From: Pelomonas sp047654785 | Lineage (GTDB): Bacteria; Pseudomonadota; Gammaproteobacteria; Burkholderiales; Burkholderiaceae_C | Assembly: GCF_047654785.1 (NCBI RefSeq) | Contig: NZ_JASGKQ010000002.1 | Location: 496,001 to 560,000, forward strand | Reading direction: 5' to 3' | Length of the DNA: 64,000 nucleotides | Part shown: positions 45,757 to 52,788 of the stretch, in pieces | Numbering within the stretch: position 1 is the first letter of the stretch | Layout of the letters: each line of letters opens with the position of its first letter | The notes under the pieces: generated by a model | What the model saw: the letters and a program-made list of their open reading frames with translations, nothing else | Database searches by the model: none | What the model was told of the DNA's origin: nothing | Program-made: the position numbers and the translations under genes

Positions 45757-46880
45757 CACACCCCCAGCCGCTGGAAGATGACCGTCAGCAGCGACGCGGC
45801 GATCACCATCCAGACGATGGCCTGCACCACGGCCGCCGTCGTCGCCTCGCCCACCGCCTGCGCGCTGCGCCCGGCGTGCAGGCCCTGGCGGCAGCCGGCC
45901 AGCGCCACCAGCACCGCGTAGACGCTACCCTTGAGCAGGCCCACGGCCAGGTCCCAGCCCGACAGCGTCTCGCGCGTGGTGTTCACGTAGGCCATGGCGG
46001 GCACGTCGTACAGGCCCACCGCCACCCCCCAGCCCACGCACAGGCCGGCCACGCCGGCGCACAGCGTCAGCAGCGGGCCGGTGACCAGCAGCGCCAGCAT
46101 GCGCGGCAGCACCAGGTGCTCCACCGGGTCCACGCCCAGCGTGGTCAGCGCGTCGACCTCCTCGCCCGCGCGCATGCTGCCCAGCTGCGCCGCGAACGCC
46201 GCGCCGACGCGGCCGGCCAGCACGATGCCCACCACCAGCGCCGCGATTTCCCGCACCACGCCGATGGTGACCAGGTTGGCGATGAAGCTCTGCGCGCCGA
46301 AGCGCTGCAGCTGCTCGGCGCCCATGTAGGCCACGATCAACCCCACCAGCGAGCTGACCAGCAGCACGATGGGCAGGCTGCGCGGGCCGGTCTGCTCGAT
46401 CTGCCACAGCCAGTCGGACAGCCGCATCGCCGTGCGACCGCGCAGCAGCCGGCCCACGGCGGCCAGTGTGTCGCCCACGAAGGCCAGCGTCTGGCGCCAG
46501 CCCGGCTCGGGCGCCGGCTCGGCGGCGGCGGCCGGCTTCTTCGCGGCGGCCCCGGGCGCGGGCAGGCTCAGCGCCAGCAGCGGCCGCAGCCCGGGCGGCA
46601 GGCCGGACAGGTCCAGCGCCACGCCGCCGCGCGCCAGCGGCGCCAGCGCCTGCCACAGCGCGGCCGCGAAGCCCGGCTGCCAGCGCGCCAGCGCGGCGCT
46701 GTCGAACGACAGCCGGGTGCCCGCGGCCACCGGCAGCGCGGCCGGCGGCGCGGGCAGCACGGCGCCGGCCTGGGCGTCGCCGGCCAGCACCAGCCGCCAC
46801 TGCCGGCCCTCGCCCTCCCAGCGCGCGCCGGCCGCGGGCGGCGTCAGGGGCGTGGAAAACGGGGAATGGGGGAGGGACAT
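45756..46880 (-). CDS. MlaE-like permease with N-terminal STAS-like domain
   Basis: This is a 374-residue protein. Residues about 20-115 resemble a STAS domain (WRLVLAGD, LSFDSAALARWQPG, VALDLSGLPPGLRPLL), the job done by separate MlaB in E. coli. A Lys/Ala/Pro linker leads into a MlaE permease (about 140-374) with LVSSLVGLIVAYMGAEQL, GRVGAAFAAQLGSMRAGEEVDAL, and TLGVDPVEHLVLPRMLAL. It is the first gene of the mlaE-F-D-lipoprotein operon. GGAG lies close to the ATG at 46880. Confidence 0.92.
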   Translation of the reverse strand: MSLPHSPFSTPLTPPAAGARWEGEGRQWRLVLAGDAQAGAVLPAPPAALPVAAGTRLSFDSAALARWQPGFAAALWQALAPLARGGVALDLSGLPPGLRPLLALSLPAPGAAAKKPAAAAEPAPEPGWRQTLAFVGDTLAAVGRLLRGRTAMRLSDWLWQIEQTGPRSLPIVLLVSSLVGLIVAYMGAEQLQRFGAQSFIANLVTIGVVREIAALVVGIVLAGRVGAAFAAQLGSMRAGEEVDALTTLGVDPVEHLVLPRMLALLVTGPLLTLCAGVAGLCVGWGVAVGLYDVPAMAYVNTTRETLSGWDLAVGLLKGSVYAVLVALAGCRQGLHAGRSAQAVGEATTAAVVQAIVWMVIAASLLTVIFQRLGV

Positions 46881-46984
46881 GCTCCGTGGGCAAGCGCGCA
46901 TCCGCAACCCGGATGCCAGCGTGCCCGCGAGCATGCCATGAAGCGCCGCGCCGACGGCGGCCGGGGGGCGCGCGGCCGGCAGGC

Positions 46985-47785
46985 TCAGGCGGCCGCCAGC
47001 TCCGCCACGCCCTCGCCGAGCCAGATGCAGTCGCCCTGCTCGAACACGCGCACCTCGCCGGGCTGGAACGCGGCCCAGGCCTCGTCGTGCGTCAGCGGCT
47101 CGGTGGCGACCAGCGTCATGCGGTCGCGCGGGCCGTTCAGCGTGGCCAGGTCCACGCTGAGGTCGCCGTCGCGCAGGCGCACGTGGGCGAACGGCGGCTG
47201 GCGGCGCAGCCAGTGCAGCCGGGTGGAGGCATGGGCCAGCAGCGCGCGGCCGTCGGTCAGCAGCAGGTTGAAGCGGCCGTGCGCGGCGATCTCGCGCACC
47301 CAGGGCGCCAGCGTGGCGGCCAGCTCGGGCCAGTCCGGCAGCCGGTCGTCGAAGCGCTGCTGCAGGCGTTGCATCAGCCAGCAGAAGGCGCGCTCGCTGT
47401 CGGTCTGGCCGGTGGGCGTGAAGCGGCCGTCCAGCGTCGGGTGGAAGTCCTTCAGGTCGCCGTTGTGGGCGAACACCCAGGTGCGGCCGCCCCACTCGCG
47501 GCGGAACGGGTGGCAGTTCTCCACCGCGCGCACGCCCTGCGTGGCCTTGCGGACGTGGGCAATGATGTTGCGGGCCAGCACCGGGTGGCGGCCGTAGTGG
47601 GAGGCCAGGTCCGACTCGGCGGCCGGCCGGTCCTCGACCACCACCTCGCACTGCTCGCCCCCGTGGAAGGCCACGCCCCAGCCGTCGACATGGTCCGCGG
47701 TGCGCCCGCCACGGGCGGCGAAGCCGCGCAGCGAGAAGTTGGCGGCGGCCGGCAGGCGGCTGTTGAGGGCGAAAAGCTCACACAT
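46985..47785 (-). CDS. Class II glutamine amidotransferase (YafJ-like)
   Basis: This is a 266-residue protein of the Ntn-hydrolase fold. The nucleophile is Cys2 in MCELFALNS; GFAARGGRTADHVDGWGVAF, HVRKATQGV and FAHNGDL are the glutamine-binding and oxyanion motifs. Family members release ammonia from glutamine or hydrolyse gamma-glutamyl compounds such as ergothioneine intermediates; the substrate here is unknown. The start was set at 47785 so that Cys2 is exposed after Met removal. It lies 104 nt before the mla operon. Confidence 0.88.
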   Translation of the reverse strand: MCELFALNSRLPAAANFSLRGFAARGGRTADHVDGWGVAFHGGEQCEVVVEDRPAAESDLASHYGRHPVLARNIIAHVRKATQGVRAVENCHPFRREWGGRTWVFAHNGDLKDFHPTLDGRFTPTGQTDSERAFCWLMQRLQQRFDDRLPDWPELAATLAPWVREIAAHGRFNLLLTDGRALLAHASTRLHWLRRQPPFAHVRLRDGDLSVDLATLNGPRDRMTLVATEPLTHDEAWAAFQPGEVRVFEQGDCIWLGEGVAELAAA

Positions 47786-47865
47786 CGGGAGGCTCTGGCA
47801 GCTCGTGAAGGCGGTTGAACGCCGCAAGTCTGACGATGGATGACAGAAACGCCAACGACGCATGC

Positions 47866-47881
47866 GTCATGAGTTCATGAC
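47866..47881. promoter_or_regulatory. 16-bp perfect palindrome, candidate operator
   Basis: GTCATGAGTTCATGAC is two perfect 7-bp half-sites with a 2-bp centre. It lies in the 256-nt divergent region between the amidotransferase (start 47785) and the LuxR-type regulator (start 48042). The surrounding 150 nt are the most AT-rich promoter-like DNA nearby. The binding protein is unknown. Confidence 0.5.
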
Positions 47882-48041
47882 TTCGTGTTTTGTACACGAC
47901 GCCCGGTGGCGTGGACGCCGCAGTCCCGGCGCCATGGCCGGCGGCGCCCGCGGCGACATCTGGGAACATTCACCACAAAAATCTCACAAATCCTCCTACC
48001 CTTTGCGGATGGCCCGTGTTGCCGGGCCCAGGAGCGCTGCG

Positions 48042-48719
48042 ATGTGGAGCACCGAACTCACCTCGACCGGCCCGGCCGCCGGCCCTCGTTCCGGCGAACG
48101 CCGCGCGGCGGCGTCGCTGACCAGCCACTGGATGGGCCTCGTGCTGGAGGAACTGGACCACGGCGTGGTGCTGCTCAACGGCGCCGCCCGCGTGATGCAC
48201 ACCAACCTGGCTGCCCGCGCGGCGCTGGAGGGCGGCCATCCGCTGGAGATGGTCGGCCCGCACCTGCGCGCCCGGCTGCTGACCGACGCGGTGCCGCTGG
48301 CCGATGCGCTGGCCGGCGCCGAGGCCGGCGGCCGGCGCTGCCTGCTGCGCCTGGGCGACGAGCGCGCCGCCTGCGGCCGGGCCAACGTCGTCGTCGTGCC
48401 GCTGAACCGCGACGTGAGCCAGGCCGCCGTGCTGCTGATCCTGGAGCGGCGCCAGCTGTGCGGCGACTTGGCCGCGCAGTGGTTCGCGCTGCGCCACCAG
48501 CTCACGCCGGCCGAAACCGAGGTGCTGAAGGCGCTGTCCGCCGGCGTCCGGCCCACCGAGGTGGCGGCCCGCCAGGGCGTGGCGATATCGACGGTGCGCA
48601 GCCAGATCCAGAGCATCCGCGCCAAGAGCGGCGCCGACAGCATCGGCGACCTGGTGCGCCAGCTCGCCATGCTGCCGCCGCTGGTGTCGTCGCTGCGGCC
48701 GGCCAGGCAGGTGAACTAA
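48042..48719 (+). CDS. LuxR-type helix-turn-helix transcriptional regulator with PAS-like sensor
   Basis: This is a 225-residue regulator. The N-terminal 140 residues look like a PAS-type fold (LVLEELDHGVVLLNGAARVMHTNLAARAAL). The C-terminal GerE/LuxR HTH is clear: LTPAETEVLKALSAGVRPTEVAARQGVAISTVRSQIQSIRAKSG. No phosphoacceptor receiver is present. The ATG has AGGAG 8 nt upstream. A Crp/Fnr-family gene follows 48 nt later on the same strand. Confidence 0.87.
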   Translation: MWSTELTSTGPAAGPRSGERRAAASLTSHWMGLVLEELDHGVVLLNGAARVMHTNLAARAALEGGHPLEMVGPHLRARLLTDAVPLADALAGAEAGGRRCLLRLGDERAACGRANVVVVPLNRDVSQAAVLLILERRQLCGDLAAQWFALRHQLTPAETEVLKALSAGVRPTEVAARQGVAISTVRSQIQSIRAKSGADSIGDLVRQLAMLPPLVSSLRPARQVN

Positions 48720-48767
48720 CATCCGGCGCGCCGCGCGTGCCCTGTCCTCCTGCCCGCCGCCTGCCGG

Positions 48768-49403
48768 ATGCCTGCCGACGAATCCTTCGCCACCGAGCTC
48801 CTCACCCTGCCGCCCGCGCTGCAGCCGCTGGCCGCCCGCGGCGTGGTGCGCCGCTACCGCAAGGGGGTGGTGCTGATCGCGGAAGGCTCGGTGGGCGACA
48901 GCCTCTACCTCATCGTCTCCGGCTCGCTGCGGGCCTACAGCAGCGACGCGCGCGGCCGCGAGATCACCTTCGGCATCTACGGCCCCGGCGAGTACGTCGG
49001 CGAGATGAGCCTGGACGGCGGGCCGCGCTCGGCCAGCGTCATCACCGAGGCGGCCAGCCTGCTCGTGCTGGCCACGCGCGCCAGCCTGCTGGCGCACATC
49101 GGCGAGCACCCGGAGTTCGCGTTCGAGCTGCTCACCAAGGTGATCCGCCGCGCGCGGGCGGCGACGCTGTCGGCCAAGCAGCTGGCGCTCAACGACGTCT
49201 ACGCCCGGCTGAAGCTGCTGGTGGACGAAGCCACCGCCGACGACAGCCCGCTGGCGCTGACGCACCAGGGCATGGCGCAGCGGCTGGGCTGCTCGCGCGA
49301 GATGGTGTCCAAGCTGGTGAAGTCGCTGGAGCGCGGCGGCTACCTGCTGCGCATGGCGCCCGGGGTCTACCAGCGCCTGCAGCCGCTGCCCAGCCGGTGG
49401 TGA
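48768..49403 (+). CDS. Crp/Fnr-family transcriptional regulator
   Basis: This is a 211-residue protein. The N-terminal cyclic-nucleotide-binding beta-roll (RKGVVLIAEGSVGDSLYLIVSGSLRAY, GPGEYVGEMSLDGGPRSASVI) keeps the GExSL..RSA phosphate-binding cassette in near-canonical form, so cAMP or a related nucleotide could bind. The C-terminal winged helix has LTHQGMAQRLGCSREMVSKLVKSLERGGYL. No Fnr-type cysteines are seen. It is encoded 48 nt after the LuxR-type regulator. A cyclic-nucleotide phosphodiesterase is encoded elsewhere in the window. Confidence 0.9.
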   Translation: MPADESFATELLTLPPALQPLAARGVVRRYRKGVVLIAEGSVGDSLYLIVSGSLRAYSSDARGREITFGIYGPGEYVGEMSLDGGPRSASVITEAASLLVLATRASLLAHIGEHPEFAFELLTKVIRRARAATLSAKQLALNDVYARLKLLVDEATADDSPLALTHQGMAQRLGCSREMVSKLVKSLERGGYLLRMAPGVYQRLQPLPSRW

Positions 49404-49416
49404 CGCCGCCCGGCGC

Positions 49417-50376
49417 TCAGCCGCCGGACGACTTCAGTGGCAGCGCGATGGGGAAGCGCCGCTCGGGGCGCGGCGCGCGGGTGTAGAGGCCGGCGACCTT
49501 GGGCAGGTTGGCCTGCAGGTCGCGGATGCGCGTGCCGCTGGCCGGGTGGGTGGACAGCCACTGCGGCGGCGCGCCCTGGTTGGCGGCCATCATCTTTTGC
49601 CACAGCCGCACGGCGGCGGCCGGGTCGTAGCCGGCGCGGGCGGACAGCTCCAGCCCCACCAGGTCGGCCTCGCTCTCGTCCTCGCGGCTGAATTTCAGGT
49701 TCAGCAACTGGCCGCCGTAGTTGGCGAGCGTGCGGCCCAGGTTGCCCAGCCCGAACAGGGCCGACCCCAGTTCGACGGCGAGGCCGGTCGCCGCCGACTT
49801 GCCGACCCGCTCGCGGGCATGCTCGCGCAGCGCGTGCGCCACCTCGTGGCCCATGATGGCGGCGACCTCGTCGTCCTCCAGCTTCAGCTTTTCCAGGATG
49901 CCGTAATAGAAGGCGATCTTGCCGCCGGGCATGCAGAAGGCGTTCAGGTCCGGGCTGCCCAGCAGGTTGACCTCCCACTGCCACTGCCGCGCGCGGTCGT
50001 TCCATTCGTAGCTGAACGGGATGATGCGCTGCGCGATGTAGCGCAGCCGCTGCACCTGCGGATGGTTCATCGGCGCCAGCGCGCGCTGCCGGGACGCCTG
50101 CTGCAGCATCTGCGCGTACTGCTGGCTGCCGGCCTGCTCCAGCTGCTCGGCCGGCACGACCTTGGTGGCCCAGCTCTTCTTGCCCACGTCCACGCCCTCG
50201 CGTGCCCAGGCCGGCGCCAGCGCGCTGGCGCCCAGCAGGCCGGTGAACAGCCGCCGGCCGCGCTGGCGCGGCGGCGCGCACCGGCCGGCGGCGCAGTCGG
50301 CGCAGGCGCCGAACCGGCGCTGCGGCGGGTGGGAGAGCTGCAGGTCGTCGCGGACGAGGAAGTCGGGATCAGCCAT
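49417..50376 (-). CDS. M48-family metalloprotease with Cys-rich N-terminus
   Basis: This is a 319-residue protein. The zinc motif is MGHEVAHALREHARE with H177; the third ligand is in REDESEADLVGLE. NAFCMPGGKIAFYYG and HPASGTRIRDLQANLP are also typical of the BepA/LoiP-like periplasmic group. The first 35 residues hold a CADC..C cysteine set followed by GRRLFTGLLGASALAPAWA, which looks like a late, possibly Tat-type, signal or anchor. Its role is probably outer-membrane protein quality control. A CACAAT hexamer lies 7 nt before the ATG; an upstream ATG would add three residues. Confidence 0.88.
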   Translation of the reverse strand: MADPDFLVRDDLQLSHPPQRRFGACADCAAGRCAPPRQRGRRLFTGLLGASALAPAWAREGVDVGKKSWATKVVPAEQLEQAGSQQYAQMLQQASRQRALAPMNHPQVQRLRYIAQRIIPFSYEWNDRARQWQWEVNLLGSPDLNAFCMPGGKIAFYYGILEKLKLEDDEVAAIMGHEVAHALREHARERVGKSAATGLAVELGSALFGLGNLGRTLANYGGQLLNLKFSREDESEADLVGLELSARAGYDPAAAVRLWQKMMAANQGAPPQWLSTHPASGTRIRDLQANLPKVAGLYTRAPRPERRFPIALPLKSSGG

Positions 50377-50383
50377 GGCGCGC

Positions 50384-50389
50384 ATTGTG
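50384..50389 (-). promoter_or_regulatory. -10-like hexamer at the M48 gene start
   Basis: The reverse strand reads CACAATGCGCGCCATG; the hexamer ends 7 nt before the chosen start codon. Confidence 0.35.
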
Positions 50390-50422
50390 CGGCGGCCCGC
50401 CGCGGGGGGGCGTAGGACTGGC

Positions 50423-50428
50423 GACAAT
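50423..50428 (+). promoter_or_regulatory. -10-like hexamer before the leader ORF
   Basis: GACAATCCGGGCATG: the hexamer ends 6 nt before the ATG of the 18-codon leader ORF at 50435, again the arrangement of a leaderless transcript. Confidence 0.4.
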
Positions 50429-50434
50429 CCGGGC

Positions 50435-50491
50435 ATGAATCCGCCCTCCCGCCCGTGCCGCCCGCCGACCCCCGCGGCCGGGTGCCCTTGA
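50435..50491 (+). CDS. Short upstream ORF (18 codons) before the flavin reductase gene
   Basis: An ATG 6 nt after a GACAAT hexamer opens an 18-residue Pro-rich ORF (MNPPSRPCRPPTPAAGCP) whose TGA is one base before the ATG of the flavin reductase. The flavin reductase has no good ribosome-binding site, so ribosomes finishing this ORF could restart on the reductase. It may be a leader peptide or simply a chance ORF; the Pro-dense sequence could slow translation. Confidence 0.4.
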   Translation: MNPPSRPCRPPTPAAGCP

Positions 50492-50492
50492 C

Positions 50493-50969
50493 ATGGACAG
50501 CTCGCAATTCCGCGCCGCCCTCGGCATGTTCGCCACCGGCGTGTGCGTCGTCACCGTGCGCTCGGCGGACGGCGGCCTCGTGGGCCTGACGGCCAATTCG
50601 TTCAACTCGGTGTCGCTGGAGCCGCCGCTGGTGCTGTGGAGCCTGGCGCGGCGCGCCGGCTCGCTGCCCGTGTTCACGCATGGCACGCACTACGCGATCA
50701 ACATCCTCGCGGCGGACCAGATGGAGATCGCCCAGCGCTTCGCGACGCGCGACATCGACCGCTTCGCCGGCGTGCCCTGGCGCGAGGGCGCGGGCGGCGC
50801 GCCGGTGCTGGACGGCGTGGTGGCCTGCTTCGAGTGCGCCAACCGCAGCCGCTACGAGGAGGGCGACCACGTCATCTTCGTCGGCGAGGTGGAGCGCTGC
50901 ACGTCGCGCCCCGGCGCGCAGCCGCTGATCTTCCACGGCGGGCGCTACTTCACCGAGCTGCCGCTGTAG
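50493..50969 (+). CDS. Flavin reductase family protein (FMN-binding split barrel)
   Basis: This 158-residue protein reduces FMN or FAD with NAD(P)H to feed monooxygenases, or binds flavin itself. The fold is clear from FRAALGMFATGVCVVTVRSADG, GLTANSFNSVSLEPPLVLWSLARRAGS, FAINILA-like YAINILAADQ and the closing GDHVIFVGEVE, LIFHGGRYF. It is the size of HpaC/small reductase components. No partner monooxygenase is nearby. The reductase ATG follows the leader ORF stop by one base. Confidence 0.92.
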   Translation: MDSSQFRAALGMFATGVCVVTVRSADGGLVGLTANSFNSVSLEPPLVLWSLARRAGSLPVFTHGTHYAINILAADQMEIAQRFATRDIDRFAGVPWREGAGGAPVLDGVVACFECANRSRYEEGDHVIFVGEVERCTSRPGAQPLIFHGGRYFTELPL

Positions 50970-51016
50970 CCGGCGCGCGCTGTCAAGAACTCACCCCCAG
51001 GCGGGCGCTGCGCACC

Positions 51017-51045
51017 TTGTCCGGCGCGCAGGCGCGCCAAAGAAT
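51017..51045 (+). promoter_or_regulatory. Sigma-70-type promoter of the SDR/propeller genes
   Basis: TTGTCC (51017-51022) and AAGAAT (51040-51045) are separated by the optimal 17 nt, each matching consensus at four of six positions. The start would be near 51052, leaving a leader of about 40 nt before the SDR ATG at 51091. Confidence 0.5.
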
Positions 51046-51090
51046 GGGCGCCAGCCGCTCACCGAAGCGGCCCTTCCTCCTGGAGACGAC

Positions 51091-51870
51091 ATGAACTCAC
51101 CTCTCGCCGGAAAGCGCGCCCTGGTCACGGCCGGCGCCTCGGGCATCGGCCTCGTCATCGCCCAGCGGCTGATCGCCGCCGGTGCGCGCTGCATGGTCTG
51201 CGACGTCGACGAATCGGCGCTGCGCGGCTGCGCCGCGGTGCTGGGCGACGAGCGGCTCGCGCTGCGCGCCGACGTCTCGAACGAGCAGGACGTCGATGCG
51301 CTGTTCGCCGAAGTGGGCCCGCGCCTGGGCGGGCTGGACATCCTGGTCAACAACGCTGGCATCTCCGGGCCGACGGCGCCGCTGGAGGAGCTGTCGCTGG
51401 CCGACTGGCGCCGCACCATCGCGGTCAACCTGGACGGCCATTTCCTGTGCACGCGCCGGGCGATCCCGCTGCTGCGCGCGGCCGGCGGCGGCAGCATCGT
51501 CAACATGTCGTCCATCGGCGGGCGCCTGGGCTATCCGAAGCGGTCCAGCTATGCGGCGGCCAAATGGGGCATCGTCGGGCTGACCAAGACCCTGTCCATC
51601 GAACTCGGGCCGGACAACATCCGCGTCAACGTCATCCAGCCCGGCATCGTCGAGGGCCCGCGCGTCGAGCGCGTGATGCGCGAGAAGGCCGAGGCCGCGG
51701 GCCTGTCCTTCGAGGAGCTGCAGCGCCGCGCGCTGCAGCGCGTCTCGCTGCGGCGCGGCGTGACGGCGGACGACATCGCCGCGCTGGTGGAGTTCCTCGC
51801 CAGCGACGCCGGCCGCAACATCTCCGGCCAGGCCATCCCGGTGGACGGGGACCAGACCAGCCTGGGCTGA
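51091..51870 (+). CDS. Short-chain dehydrogenase/reductase
   Basis: This is a 259-residue NAD(P)-dependent classical SDR. TAGASGIG is the cofactor loop, LVNNAGISGP follows, the catalytic triad is Ser in NMSSIGG with Tyr154 and Lys158 in SSYAAAKW, and VIQPGIVEGP closes the active site. The Asp in CDVDE after strand 2 suggests NAD+. The C-terminal ISGQAIPVDGDQTSLG is usual. GGAG precedes the ATG. The beta-propeller gene starts 3 nt after the stop, so the two are co-translated; the substrate is unknown. Confidence 0.93.
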   Translation: MNSPLAGKRALVTAGASGIGLVIAQRLIAAGARCMVCDVDESALRGCAAVLGDERLALRADVSNEQDVDALFAEVGPRLGGLDILVNNAGISGPTAPLEELSLADWRRTIAVNLDGHFLCTRRAIPLLRAAGGGSIVNMSSIGGRLGYPKRSSYAAAKWGIVGLTKTLSIELGPDNIRVNVIQPGIVEGPRVERVMREKAEAAGLSFEELQRRALQRVSLRRGVTADDIAALVEFLASDAGRNISGQAIPVDGDQTSLG

Positions 51871-51873
51871 GCC

Positions 51874-52779
51874 ATGAGCGCAACCACCGATCGAGTCATC
51901 GTGCTCAGCCTCGGCCGCGTGTCCCGCGTGCTGTCCGTCGCCAGCGACGGCAGCGACCTGCGGGTGCTGGTCGACGGCCTGGAGTCCAAGCCCGACGGCG
52001 TCACCGTCGACCCGGCCCGCGGGCAGCTGTTCTACACCTTCATGGGCGTGGTCCGCGACGGCGAGGACTTCTGGGCCACCGACGGGTACGTCGAGCGGGC
52101 CCGGCTCGACGGCAGCGAGCGCACGGTCATCGTGCCGGAGGGGGTGTTCGTCACGGGCAAGCAGATCACCTACGACGCCCACGGCGACCGGATCTACTGG
52201 TGCGACCGCGAGGGCCTGCGCGTGATGAGCGCGCGCACCGACGGCTCGGACCGGGTGGTCCACGTGCAGACCGGCACCACCCCGGAGCACCGGCAGGACC
52301 GCCGCCGCCACTGCGTCGGCGTCGCGGTGGATGCCGAGGGCGGCTTCCTGTACTGGACGCAGAAGGGCCGGCCGAAGGGCGGCGAGGGGCGGATCCTGCG
52401 CGCGCCGCTGGCCGCCCGCCCCGTCGACCCGGCCGCGCGCACCGACGTGCAGACGCTGCTCGACGGCCTGCCCGAGCCCATCGACCTGGAATGGGACGGC
52501 GAGGCCGCGCAGCTCTACTGGACCGACCGCGGCGCGCCGCCCGACGGCAACACGCTGAACCGGGCCCGGCTGCGCGACGGCCGGCTGGTGGAGCAGGAGA
52601 TCCTGCTGTCGGGGCTGGAGGAAGGCATCGGCCTGGCGCACGACCCGCAGGGCCGGCGCATGTTCGTCAGCGACCTGGGTGGCCACCTGCGCGTCGTCGA
52701 CCTGCGGCGCCCGGGCTCGGGCCAGGTCATCCTGCAGGGCCAGGGCAAGCTGACCGGCATCGCCTACCTGCGGGGCTGA
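51874..52779 (+). CDS. YWTD/SMP-30-like six-bladed beta-propeller protein
   Basis: This is a 301-residue protein without signal peptide. YWTD-type blade repeats recur (QLFYTFMG, RIYWCDREG, FLYWTQKGR, QLYWTDRGA, RMFVSDLGG), each followed by L/RV.. strands and ARLDGSE-type turns. This is the LDL-receptor class B or SMP-30-like fold. It could be a lactonase-like hydrolase or a binding protein; no metal-binding Glu/Asn/Asp set can be assigned with confidence. It starts 3 nt after the SDR stop, so a joint catabolic role is likely. Confidence 0.82.
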   Translation: MSATTDRVIVLSLGRVSRVLSVASDGSDLRVLVDGLESKPDGVTVDPARGQLFYTFMGVVRDGEDFWATDGYVERARLDGSERTVIVPEGVFVTGKQITYDAHGDRIYWCDREGLRVMSARTDGSDRVVHVQTGTTPEHRQDRRRHCVGVAVDAEGGFLYWTQKGRPKGGEGRILRAPLAARPVDPAARTDVQTLLDGLPEPIDLEWDGEAAQLYWTDRGAPPDGNTLNRARLRDGRLVEQEILLSGLEEGIGLAHDPQGRRMFVSDLGGHLRVVDLRRPGSGQVILQGQGKLTGIAYLRG

Positions 52780-52788
52780 CGCGCGGCG

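Noticed and set aside
45757..45759. GTG as start of the MlaF-like ATPase
   Set aside because: The adjacent ATG at 45756 overlaps the permease stop in a TGATG arrangement seen at other junctions in this window.
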